A stretch of DNA of 64,000 bases, taken from contig NZ_FNDG01000024.1 in assembly GCF_900100535.1 (NCBI RefSeq), positions 27,814 to 91,813 on the forward strand, written 5' to 3'. Below, in pieces: positions 31,601 to 38,323 of the stretch. This stretch comes from Phytopseudomonas flavescens. Its GTDB lineage: Bacteria > Pseudomonadota > Gammaproteobacteria > Pseudomonadales > Pseudomonadaceae. Below the pieces are notes generated by a model that did no database searches, had not been told where the DNA came from, and saw nothing but the letters and a program-made list of their open reading frames with translations. Every line of letters starts with the position of its first letter. The stretch's first letter is position 1. A program made the position numbers and the translations under genes.

Positions 31601-31706
31601 CGCGATGATCGACAGCATCGAGCCCGACAGCAACGGCCGCTGCAAGGTGACGGCCAAGCAATACGACCCGATCTTCTACAGCCACGACAACGCCTCGCCG
31701 GCGTAA
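28674..31706 (+). CDS. Tail tip attachment protein (gpJ/TipJ-like host specificity protein)
   Basis: 1010 residues. After a short N-terminal domain (IRIYPSRHAINLY) comes a hydrophobic segment (VVAVLAWAAAAIAAVTLVYAL, about residues 88-108), then a gpJ-type central tip region (SFLFLSVGVGQFSI-like strands, IGETPIAAFGD) and a C-terminal ring domain (VDVRYINPLTFSEEIVE, RAWRIGMRRLLKYLYQ, WQDGSVTPLL). It forms the baseplate hub/fibre of flexible tails. Start overlaps the NlpC gene by four bases. The next gene, the spike, is separated by a hairpin. Confidence 0.82.
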   Translation: MIRIYPSRHAINLYPSEEGAAIERHDLAEACTIAEWMQRNVEAFETLDVPPISFDVDGEQVPPSAWAEFVLQAEADVRIYPVPFGEGVVAVLAWAAAAIAAVTLVYALTLNTDMPDSSTSTGDKLDLNPAKANSVKLYQVIREVLGTDRIFPDYVVQPISRFVSGRDVRTSLFLSVGVGQFSIPPSRIRIGETPIAAFGDKVSYTIYAPGEYVGGDSRSENWYSVAEVGGSKAATAGLDLDSPSETTSPLADAVVLAGSSITLIGDSPSLPDSWGAGTVINLVVPDSFTVTSSTTHSVIAGPLGELAPFAGMQVSLSAATEDLDLVVASFTAYAPPVPGTGGSPSSVTASAAPTTYDFSSSGVVWSLTYGGNTRSVSLTADYLNMSGVVSAITSQLSGMGLVAQDESGRLKILEPSSPFRGGEISQSNSPVAVFGIGPVFVTGSASTGGAPEQLAKITLRYDDGQPFAGLPNGTQRLAIGHRQNRYRIIDVTGLTIAVQRLNAAGIVDTGWPGFTDRTLLDFELSATTHAGENWIGPFMGCPEGELIDRLEWDIFFPSGLMHTDKKGRSRPYYSQVIVEWADVKTGEWNRIVTNYEEMTKDGFGRTHGIDFATPLRPLVRVRRGTNPGWSNSVDTTQWYALRGRLLDRPTRYDDVTIIALTVRTGSRLSAQSDRQVSLVGTRLYGRGENRSISAAAAYVCTSLGMPLADLDSEQLQQLDAEYWAPRGETFDHTFEEAITAQEALQKIFAAGMSHLVIEDSMISAAREGVQPAQGMLTPHDQTAELVSTFVAPSEDDYTGVDVRYINPLTFSEEIVECRLDSVDPLKIETYTLDGVHDRTRAWRIGMRRLLKYLYQRITHQTETEMDALAYRVIDHLIFADDIPGNQTISSVIEQIAIDGDRVLITTSERLDWAFSGPSCVIRWQDGSVTPLLSAGRVGSDVLSVGLQYVGDQLDGIDWEMEPPRLLFCSSNSVGYPAMIDSIEPDSNGRCKVTAKQYDPIFYSHDNASPA

Positions 31707-31728
31707 CCCCTGTTAATCACCTCAACGA

Positions 31729-31760
31729 CACGACCCGCTACCCGGGGTCGTGGGATTTTT
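31729..31760 (+). terminator. Hairpin with T tract before the spike gene
   Basis: CACGACCC ... GGGTCGTG then GGATTTTT, followed by a ribosome site and the spike ATG. Confidence 0.75.
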
Positions 31761-31781
31761 CACATCTGGAGAAAATACATT

Positions 31782-33692
31782 ATGGCTTTCAATACCCTCA
31801 ATCCAATCGACAGCAGCGATCCGCGTGATCTTTTCGATAACGCCGCCATCTTCGACCAGTACATCAATGCCTCCACACCTTTCGTTCCCGACAGGTTCAA
31901 GGTCAATCGGTTGACCCTGGGCGGAATGCGCTACAACTTCGAGCAGTCACAATCCGGGCGGACAGTTGCCTTTCAGCAGTTCCTGCGGGACAGCGCTTTC
32001 GAGGTTCCGGTCGCTTATGCCGCGGGGCTGACGCTCGAGCGCGCGTCTCAGACCTTCGTTCGCGATGGCGTCCAGTACCGGATTGCCGACCCTGCGGATC
32101 TCGCCTACACGCTGACCGGAAACTGGCCGGGCGAGTCAGGCAGGTTCGTATCGATGTCATCGGACATGCTCAGCGATGCTGAGCGCACGCGTCTTCGCAG
32201 CCTTTCGGTTTGTGTCGACAGCTACATAACCGAGGGCATGATCGATCACGCTCCGGCATTCCAGGCTGCGATTGATACTGGCGCTCCGCTTGTCGTTTGC
32301 AGTGGCCTTCGATCCTATGACATCGCGACCACCGTTAACCTGCGTAGCAACCAGGCCATCGATCTGTGCGGTTCTGTGATCAACGTCACCGCCTCGACCA
32401 TGCTGGATGCGGCATTTTTTGGCTTGGCGATCGTCAATCAGAAAATGCGCGGCGGTACGATCAACTGCAACGGCATGGCGAAATCCGGTGTGCGTGCGCA
32501 TTCCGGCGATACAGGCTGTGATGCGCTTTCCTACACCTGGCTCAGGATCACGGGAACAGCCAACGATCCCACCTTGCAGTATGGCGGGATTGAAGTAGCG
32601 TCGCGTGACGGCTTGGCCGGCGCTCGCAACGCCAACGTGATGATCGCGTTCTGTGAATTCGTCGATGTCGGTACCCATGGTTCGTTGGTGTACGTCACTG
32701 ACAGCGGTTCGTTCGTGAACAACATGGTGGACGGGTCTCCTAACCACGGTATGGAGTTCGTGGCCTGTAACGACTGTATCCAGACGGCAAACCGAATCTT
32801 CAACTGCACCCTGTCTGCGCTGGGTGTCGGCGCTGGAACGATCGGCTTCGTCATGTCCGGCAACTTCGCCAGGAACTGTGGCGGTGACGGTACCTTCACT
32901 GTCGAGCATAACAGTATCGATGGTGTGGTGAGCTGTAACGTTGGCCTGGACTGCAACACTTCCGGCATCAACATCTCCCACGGAGAGTCTGGTGCATCAA
33001 CTCGGCTGCGTAACATTTCAGCGATCGGCAACGTGCTTCGCCAGAAGTCCGGGATCAGCAATTACATCGGCATCAACGCCTACGCTTCTACCGGCATTCA
33101 CATGGGGTCTGCGGTGTTCATCCAGGGCAATACGGTGGATGGATTTACTCGCCCCATCGAGTATCGATACTTCGAGGACGGGCTGGTCAGTGAAAACATC
33201 ATTGATGGCAGCACCGTCAATTTTGCAGTTCTTCTGGCCCACTGCACCAGGGTCAAGGTGAAGGGCAACATCTGCTCCGCGGACACGCTGGATCACAGCT
33301 TCCAGGCGCTGAATTACGGGGCGCTGATCTGCGATCTGATCGATTTCGATGACAACAGCACGATTGCATCGGGCACTGCCGCGAAGTCCCTGATCTATAT
33401 CGAGGGGGCCGGGACGCACAGAGCAAGCGCCAACCGTACCGGTGGCTCTCTGCATTTCGTTGAGTGTTTGAACACGGCGACTGTATACACCGGGGACAAC
33501 TGGGGGGCTCTGGCCGGAACGCCCTATGAGGGCGGAACCACGCTCGCCACCCTCAGCGGCCGCACATCGCTGACGGTCGGCACCGCAGGTCCCGCGGCTG
33601 CTTTGCCGGCAAACCCAGAAGGCTACCTGACCATCTTCAATCCGCAGGTCGGTCAGGTCAAAGTCCCCTACTACAAGACCGGCAGCCAATAA
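31782..33692 (+). CDS. Tail spike with right-handed beta-helix domain
   Basis: 636 residues. The first about 115 residues are an anchor-like domain (NPIDSSDPRDLFDNAAIFDQ, PFVPDRFKVNRLTLGGMRYN) typical of Pseudomonas phage spikes. From about 125 onward a pectate-lyase-like parallel beta-helix is seen, with many Asn/Gly turns (GTINCNGMAKSGVRAHSGD, NNMVDGSPNHGMEF, VFIQGNTVDGF). A short C-terminal domain ends YLTIFNPQVGQVKVPYY. Such spikes bind and often cleave surface polysaccharide and set target range. The catalytic residues cannot be assigned. No chaperone gene for it was seen. Confidence 0.85.
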   Translation: MAFNTLNPIDSSDPRDLFDNAAIFDQYINASTPFVPDRFKVNRLTLGGMRYNFEQSQSGRTVAFQQFLRDSAFEVPVAYAAGLTLERASQTFVRDGVQYRIADPADLAYTLTGNWPGESGRFVSMSSDMLSDAERTRLRSLSVCVDSYITEGMIDHAPAFQAAIDTGAPLVVCSGLRSYDIATTVNLRSNQAIDLCGSVINVTASTMLDAAFFGLAIVNQKMRGGTINCNGMAKSGVRAHSGDTGCDALSYTWLRITGTANDPTLQYGGIEVASRDGLAGARNANVMIAFCEFVDVGTHGSLVYVTDSGSFVNNMVDGSPNHGMEFVACNDCIQTANRIFNCTLSALGVGAGTIGFVMSGNFARNCGGDGTFTVEHNSIDGVVSCNVGLDCNTSGINISHGESGASTRLRNISAIGNVLRQKSGISNYIGINAYASTGIHMGSAVFIQGNTVDGFTRPIEYRYFEDGLVSENIIDGSTVNFAVLLAHCTRVKVKGNICSADTLDHSFQALNYGALICDLIDFDDNSTIASGTAAKSLIYIEGAGTHRASANRTGGSLHFVECLNTATVYTGDNWGALAGTPYEGGTTLATLSGRTSLTVGTAGPAAALPANPEGYLTIFNPQVGQVKVPYYKTGSQ

Positions 33693-33698
33693 TCATCA

Positions 33699-33721
33699 GC
33701 CCGCCTCGAGCGGGCTTTTTC
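33699..33721 (+). terminator. Hairpin with T tract between spike and last tailocin gene
   Basis: AGCCCGC-ctcga-GCGGGCT-TTTT, six bases after the spike stop; the next gene's GGAG follows within about 10 bases. Confidence 0.8.
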
Positions 33722-33737
33722 ATGCCTGGAGAATCCC

Positions 33738-34214
33738 ATGACCCTCTCAGAACTCAGGGAACGGGCCATCGCGCCCGCTCTCGCGCTTCTGCCTGCGCGC
33801 CTGTCCGGCGCCATGGCGGAGGTGATGCTGCTGTCGATCACCCAGCAAGAAGACCCGGAGCAGCGCCGGCGGCAATGGCCGGCCGGCCCGGCCCGGGGCC
33901 TGTGGCAGTTCGAGCAGGCTGGCGGCGTGCGCGGTGTGTTGAATCACGTATCGAGCCGCAAGCACGCCCTGGCCGTCTGCATTGCCCGCAGCGTTACGCC
34001 GGAGCCGGCGACGGCCTGGGCCGCGCTCGAGCATGATGACGTATTGGCCGCAGTCTTCGCCCGCCTGCTGTTGTGGACGGATCCCAGGCCGCTGCCCTGT
34101 GCAAACGATCCTGTCGGTGCTTGGGACCTGTATGAGCGTACCTGGCGACCGGGCAAGCCGCACCCGCAGCGCTGGCGGGCAAGGTTTGCCGCTGCCGTGC
34201 GAGAGGTGGCGTGA
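33738..34214 (+). CDS. Phage lysozyme-like hypothetical protein, last gene of tailocin
   Basis: 158 residues. ITQQEDPEQRRRQW followed by GPARGLWQFEQAGGVRGVL resembles lysozyme-like phage proteins in which an early Glu and the G.WQFE segment are conserved; LEHDDVLAAVFARLLLWTDP and AWDLYERTWRPGKPHP are further fixed blocks. I recognise the family from phages but not a proven activity. It may be an extra cell-wall hydrolase or a tail-assembly lysozyme for cassette 2, which otherwise lacks an endolysin. It is followed by the strong terminator at 34234. Confidence 0.55.
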   Translation: MTLSELRERAIAPALALLPARLSGAMAEVMLLSITQQEDPEQRRRQWPAGPARGLWQFEQAGGVRGVLNHVSSRKHALAVCIARSVTPEPATAWAALEHDDVLAAVFARLLLWTDPRPLPCANDPVGAWDLYERTWRPGKPHPQRWRARFAAAVREVA

Positions 34215-34233
34215 GCTCGCTATCACTGACATG

Positions 34234-34279
34234 AAAAGACCCGATGGCGCAGGTATTTCCTGCGCCATCGGGTCTTTTT
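34234..34279 (+). terminator. Strong terminator ending the tailocin
   Basis: A 20-base-pair perfect stem, AAAAGACCCGATGGCGCAGG and its complement, with a five-base loop and a final T tract. It marks the right end of the island. The following stretch to 34660 holds the trpG promoter; on its minus strand an open frame from 34524 (AWALMTRIRRVLLAFTGKV...) runs through the terminator, so it is at best a truncated relic. Confidence 0.92.
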
Positions 34280-34660
34280 GCGTCTGTGTGAGGAGCCTCG
34301 GTGATCAATGTGGCGAGGTCATCGCCAGTCAATACTGCGAACCATCGATTCACTGCATCCTTGATGAGGCGCTCTCCCAGTTGCGCGCCAACTGCCTGCT
34401 GGGCTACTGTGCGGGCAGATGAATGCGAGACCTTCCCCGTGAATGCCAGCAGCACCCTTCTGATGCGAGTCATCAAGGCCCACGCCCGTTGGCGTTGGCG
34501 CGCCTGATCTTTTTCTCCGGCCATGCCGGATGATTCTCTCTGCCTTGCTCCAGCCCCAGACCGTCTTTGTCCCCAGCATGAAATAATGCGGGTACCAATG
34601 AGGGCGTTGGAAACAGGGCGATTGGCTGAAGAGCAGTAAAATCAAAGGGTTAAATCCACC

Positions 34661-35257
34661 ATGCTGCTGATGATCGACAACTACGATTCCTTTACCTACA
34701 ACGTGGTGCAGTACCTGGGCGAGCTGGGTGCCGATGTCCATGTCATTCGTAATGACGAGCTGAGCATCGCCGAGATCGAGGCGCTGCAGCCTGAACGCAT
34801 CGTCGTCTCCCCGGGCCCTTGCACGCCCACCGAAGCCGGGGTGTCCATCGAGGTGATCGCGCATTTTGCCGGCAAGCTGCCGATTCTCGGCGTCTGCCTG
34901 GGGCACCAGAGCATCGGCCAGGCATACGGCGGCGATGTGGTGCGCGCCCGTCAGGTGATGCATGGCAAGACCAGCCCGGTCTTCCATGAGGACAAGGGCG
35001 TGTTCGCCGGCCTCAACAATCCGCTCACCGTGACCCGTTATCACTCCCTGGTGGTCAAGCGGGACAGCCTGCCGAGCTGCCTGGAAATCACCGCCTGGAC
35101 CGCCAGCGAAGACGGCTCCATCGACGAGATCATGGGGTTGCGGCACAAGACCCTCAACGTCGAGGGCGTGCAGTTTCACCCCGAGTCGATTCTTACCGAA
35201 CAGGGCCACGAGCTGTTCGCCAACTTCCTCAAGCAGGCCGGAGGCGTGCGCGCATGA
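34661..35257 (+). CDS. trpG: Anthranilate synthase glutamine amidotransferase component
   Basis: 198 residues. MLLMIDNYDSFTYNVVQYL is the family start; the catalytic triad is Cys79 (GVCLGHQ) with His173 and Glu175 (FHPES). It supplies ammonia from glutamine to TrpE for anthranilate synthesis. It overlaps trpD by four bases. In P. aeruginosa pyocin genes lie between trpE and trpG; here the tailocin is likewise just upstream of trpG but trpE is not in the window. Its promoter must lie within 34280-34660. Confidence 0.97.
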   Translation: MLLMIDNYDSFTYNVVQYLGELGADVHVIRNDELSIAEIEALQPERIVVSPGPCTPTEAGVSIEVIAHFAGKLPILGVCLGHQSIGQAYGGDVVRARQVMHGKTSPVFHEDKGVFAGLNNPLTVTRYHSLVVKRDSLPSCLEITAWTASEDGSIDEIMGLRHKTLNVEGVQFHPESILTEQGHELFANFLKQAGGVRA

Positions 35258-36300
35258 ACATCAAGGATGCCCTCAACCGGATCGTCGCCCAGCTCGACCT
35301 GTCCACCGAGGAAATGCGCGCGGTGATGCGCGAGATCATGACCGGGCAGTGTACCGACGCGCAGATCGGCGCCTTCCTCATGGGTATGCGCATGAAGAGC
35401 GAGACCATCGACGAGATCGTCGGTGCCGCCAGCGTGATGCGTGAGCTGGCCTCGCCGGTGGAGATCGCCGCCGAACGGCTGGTCGACACCTGCGGCACCG
35501 GTGGCGACGGCATGAACATTTTCAATGTTTCCACCGCCGCGGCCTTCGTCGTCGCGGCGGCGGGTGGCAAGGTGGCCAAGCACGGTAACCGTGCGGTATC
35601 GGGCAAGAGTGGCAGTGCCGATCTGCTCGAAGCCGCCGGCATCTACCTGGGGCTTACACCGGTCCAGGTGGCGCGCTGCGTCGAGACGGTCGGTGTCGGC
35701 TTCATGTTCGCGCCGTCCCATCACGGTGCCATGAAGCACGCCATCGGCCCACGGCGTGAGCTTGGCCTGCGTACCCTGTTCAACATGCTTGGCCCGATGA
35801 CCAACCCGGCTGGCGCGAGGCACCAGGTGATCGGTGTATTCAGCCAGGCGCTGTGCCGGCCGATGGCCGAAGTGCTGCAGCGTCTGGGCAGCGAGCACGT
35901 GCTGGTGGTGCATGCGCAGGATGGTCTCGACGAGATCAGCCTGGCCGCGCCGACCTTTGTCGCCGAACTGAAGAACGGCGTGGTGAGCGAATATCGTATC
36001 CAGCCCGAGGACTTCGGCATCAAGAGCCAGAGCCTGATAGGCCTGACCGTCGAGGATGCCGAGCAATCGTTGCAACTGATTCGCGATGCCCTGGGCCGTC
36101 GCAAGACCGAGGTTGGCCAGAAGGCCGCCGACATGATCGTGCTCAACGCGGGTGCTGCATTGTATGCGGCTGATCATGCCGACAGCCTGGGTGACGGCAT
36201 GAGCCTGGCCCATGACGCGCTGCACACCGGTCTGGCCCGAGAGAAAATGGAAGAGTTGGTGTCCTTTACTGCGGTATTCAAACAGGAGAATGAAGGGTGA
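35254..36300 (+). CDS. trpD: Anthranilate phosphoribosyltransferase
   Basis: 348 residues. The PRPP-binding glycine motif CGTGGDGMNIFNVSTA is near residue 78; KHGNRAVSGKSGSAD and FAPSHHGAMKH follow, all TrpD signatures. It transfers phosphoribose to anthranilate. Start overlaps trpG and stop overlaps trpC (both by four bases), giving a compact trpGDC operon. Confidence 0.97.
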   Translation: MNIKDALNRIVAQLDLSTEEMRAVMREIMTGQCTDAQIGAFLMGMRMKSETIDEIVGAASVMRELASPVEIAAERLVDTCGTGGDGMNIFNVSTAAAFVVAAAGGKVAKHGNRAVSGKSGSADLLEAAGIYLGLTPVQVARCVETVGVGFMFAPSHHGAMKHAIGPRRELGLRTLFNMLGPMTNPAGARHQVIGVFSQALCRPMAEVLQRLGSEHVLVVHAQDGLDEISLAAPTFVAELKNGVVSEYRIQPEDFGIKSQSLIGLTVEDAEQSLQLIRDALGRRKTEVGQKAADMIVLNAGAALYAADHADSLGDGMSLAHDALHTGLAREKMEELVSFTAVFKQENEG

Positions 36301-37133
36301 GCATTCCCACCGTTCTGGAGAAGATCCTCGCCCGCAAAGCCGAGGAGGTCGCGGCGCGGCGCGCGGTCGTCAGCCTCGCCGAGGTCGAGCGCGAAGCGCG
36401 TGCGGCCGATGCGCCACGCGGCTTTGCCGCTGCGCTGATCGAGAAGGCGAAAAGCAAACAACCGGCGGTGATCGCGGAAATCAAGAAGGCATCGCCGAGC
36501 AAGGGTGTACTGCGCGAGCACTTCGTGCCGGCGGAAATCGCCCAGAGCTATCAGGAAGGGGGCGCGACCTGCCTGTCGATCCTCACCGATATCGACTTTT
36601 TCCAGGGGGCTGACCGCTACTTGCAGGAGGGGCGCAGTGCCTGCTCGCTGCCGGTGATCCGCAAGGATTTCATGATCGATCCGTACCAGATCGTCGAAGC
36701 GCGGGCGCTGGGCGCTGACTGTGTGCTGCTGATCGTTTCGGCGCTGTCCGATGCGCAGATGGGCGAATTGGCGGCAACGGCCAAGGCTTTCGATCTCGAC
36801 GTGCTGGTGGAAGTGCATGACGGCGATGAGCTGGAGCGTGCCTTGAACGTGCTGGACACGCCGCTGGTCGGTGTCAACAACCGTAACCTGCATACGTTCG
36901 AGGTCAACCTGGAGACCACCCTCGACCTGTTGCCACGCATCCCCCGCGACCGTCTGGTGGTCACCGAAAGTGGCATCCTCAACCGAGCCGACGTGGAACT
37001 GATGGAAATCAGCGACGTGTATGCCTTTCTTGTCGGCGAGGCGTTCATGCGTGCGGACAATCCGGGAGCCGAACTGGAGCGGCTGTTCTTCCCCGAGCGC
37101 AAGCGACTGATCGTCAGCCCTGACGTTGACTGA
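36297..37133 (+). CDS. trpC: Indole-3-glycerol phosphate synthase
   Basis: 278 residues, a TIM barrel with PAVIAEIKKASPSKGVLR (catalytic Lys region), CLSILTDIDFFQG, LPVIRKDFMIDPYQI, VGVNNRNLHTF and VTESGIL. It is monofunctional (no TrpF domain), as usual in pseudomonads. Starts GTG in ATGAAGGGTGAGC, overlapping the trpD stop. A strong hairpin follows the stop. Confidence 0.97.
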   Translation: MSIPTVLEKILARKAEEVAARRAVVSLAEVEREARAADAPRGFAAALIEKAKSKQPAVIAEIKKASPSKGVLREHFVPAEIAQSYQEGGATCLSILTDIDFFQGADRYLQEGRSACSLPVIRKDFMIDPYQIVEARALGADCVLLIVSALSDAQMGELAATAKAFDLDVLVEVHDGDELERALNVLDTPLVGVNNRNLHTFEVNLETTLDLLPRIPRDRLVVTESGILNRADVELMEISDVYAFLVGEAFMRADNPGAELERLFFPERKRLIVSPDVD

Positions 37134-37135
37134 CC

Positions 37136-37173
37136 AATACGACAACGGCGCCCTCGGGCGCCGTTGTCGTATT
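37136..37173. terminator. Terminator hairpin between convergent trpC and nadC
   Basis: AATACGACAACGGCGCC and its full complement around a CTCG loop, three bases after the trpC stop. It is usable from both sides, although T tracts are short. Confidence 0.75.
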
Positions 37174-37183
37174 CAGGGTCGGC

Positions 37184-38032
37184 TCAAAGCGACAGGCGCA
37201 TCGACAGATCCACAGCCCTGACGTCCTTGGTCAGGGTGCCGATGGATACGTAATCCACGCCGGTCTCGGCAATGCTGCGCAAGGTGGTCTCGTTGACGCC
37301 GCCAGACGCTTCGAGCTTGGCGCGGCCGGCATTGATGGCCACGGCCCGGCGCATGTCATCGAGCGACAGTTCATCGAGCATGACGATGTCGGCGCCAGCC
37401 GCCAGGGCTTCTTCGAGTTCTTGCAGGCTTTCCACCTCCACTTCCACCGGTTTGCCCGGTGCCAGCTTTCTCGCCGTCTCTACTGCCGCGGCGATGCCTC
37501 CACAGGCGGCAATGTGGTTCTCCTTTATAAGAAAGGCGTCGAACAGGCCGATACGGTGGTTGTGGCAACCGCCCTGAGTGACGGCGTACTTCTGTGCCAG
37601 GCGCAGGCCGGGCAGGGTCTTGCGGGTATCGAGAAGCTTGACCTGGGTGCCTTGCACCAGATCGGCGTAGTGCCGGGAGCGGGTCGCCACGGCCGACAGG
37701 GTTTGCAGAAAATTCAGCGCACTGCGTTCGCCACTGAGCAAAGCGCGGGCAGGGCCTTCGAGGTGAAACAGGGCCTGGTCCGGCGTTACCTGTTGGCCAT
37801 CCTGTACCTGCCAGTGCACCGCTACGCGTGGGTCGAGCTGGCGGAACACTTCGTCGACCCAGGCAGTGCCACAGATCACCGCAGCCTCCCGGGTAATCAC
37901 CGTGGCATGGGCCAGGCGTGACTCCGGGATCAATTGAGCGGTGATGTCGCCACTGCCGATGTCCTCGCGCAGGCTGCGGCGGACATTGGCCTCGACTTCG
38001 GCGCGGAGTTCGGTGAGCAGTAGGTTCGGCAT
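37184..38032 (-). CDS. nadC: Nicotinate-nucleotide pyrophosphorylase (carboxylating)
   Basis: 282 residues. REDIGSGDITAQLIP, LLDTRKTLPGLR, GGCHNHRIGLFDAFLIKENH and EASGGV are QPRTase signatures. The enzyme converts quinolinate and PRPP to nicotinate mononucleotide in NAD synthesis. It is divergent from the DUF1631 gene with about 290 bases between, and next to ampD, the nadC-ampDE grouping known from P. aeruginosa. Confidence 0.97.
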   Translation of the reverse strand: MPNLLLTELRAEVEANVRRSLREDIGSGDITAQLIPESRLAHATVITREAAVICGTAWVDEVFRQLDPRVAVHWQVQDGQQVTPDQALFHLEGPARALLSGERSALNFLQTLSAVATRSRHYADLVQGTQVKLLDTRKTLPGLRLAQKYAVTQGGCHNHRIGLFDAFLIKENHIAACGGIAAAVETARKLAPGKPVEVEVESLQELEEALAAGADIVMLDELSLDDMRRAVAINAGRAKLEASGGVNETTLRSIAETGVDYVSIGTLTKDVRAVDLSMRLSL

Positions 38033-38165
38033 GGGGCCTCCGATTGGCTGAGGCGGCGATTATAGAGGCTGTTGCCGGCCGCGTTACGTTCATCGGCTGA
38101 TAATGAACCCTGGCAGTAACACTCGGTCACATGCGCAGCTTCGTGAAAGACGCCACGGGTACCTG

Positions 38166-38224
38166 TGACGTACGTCATATCTGCAGGAATTTGCGTTGGT
38201 ATCTCCCAGCGGCATTCCTATAAT
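38166..38224 (+). promoter_or_regulatory. Promoter of the DUF1631 gene with upstream palindrome
   Basis: TTGGTA (38196-38201), 17-base spacer, TATAAT (38219-38224). Twenty bases upstream is TGACGTACGTCA (38166-38177), a perfect 12-base palindrome that could bind a dimeric regulator acting on this gene or on nadC. Confidence 0.6.
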
Positions 38225-38323
38225 GTTTTGCATGGAAGTATTGGCGCCATATCATTGACGCTAAGGTAGCGTTCGCATATCAGCTTCGGCTTGCTCCGCC
38301 AGCGCAGTGCGCAGGAGATCGTG

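Noticed and set aside
12241..34279. Intact prophage
   Set aside because: No integrase, replication, terminase, portal or capsid gene and no att-like repeats seen; regulation by PrtN/PrtR pairs points to pyocins.
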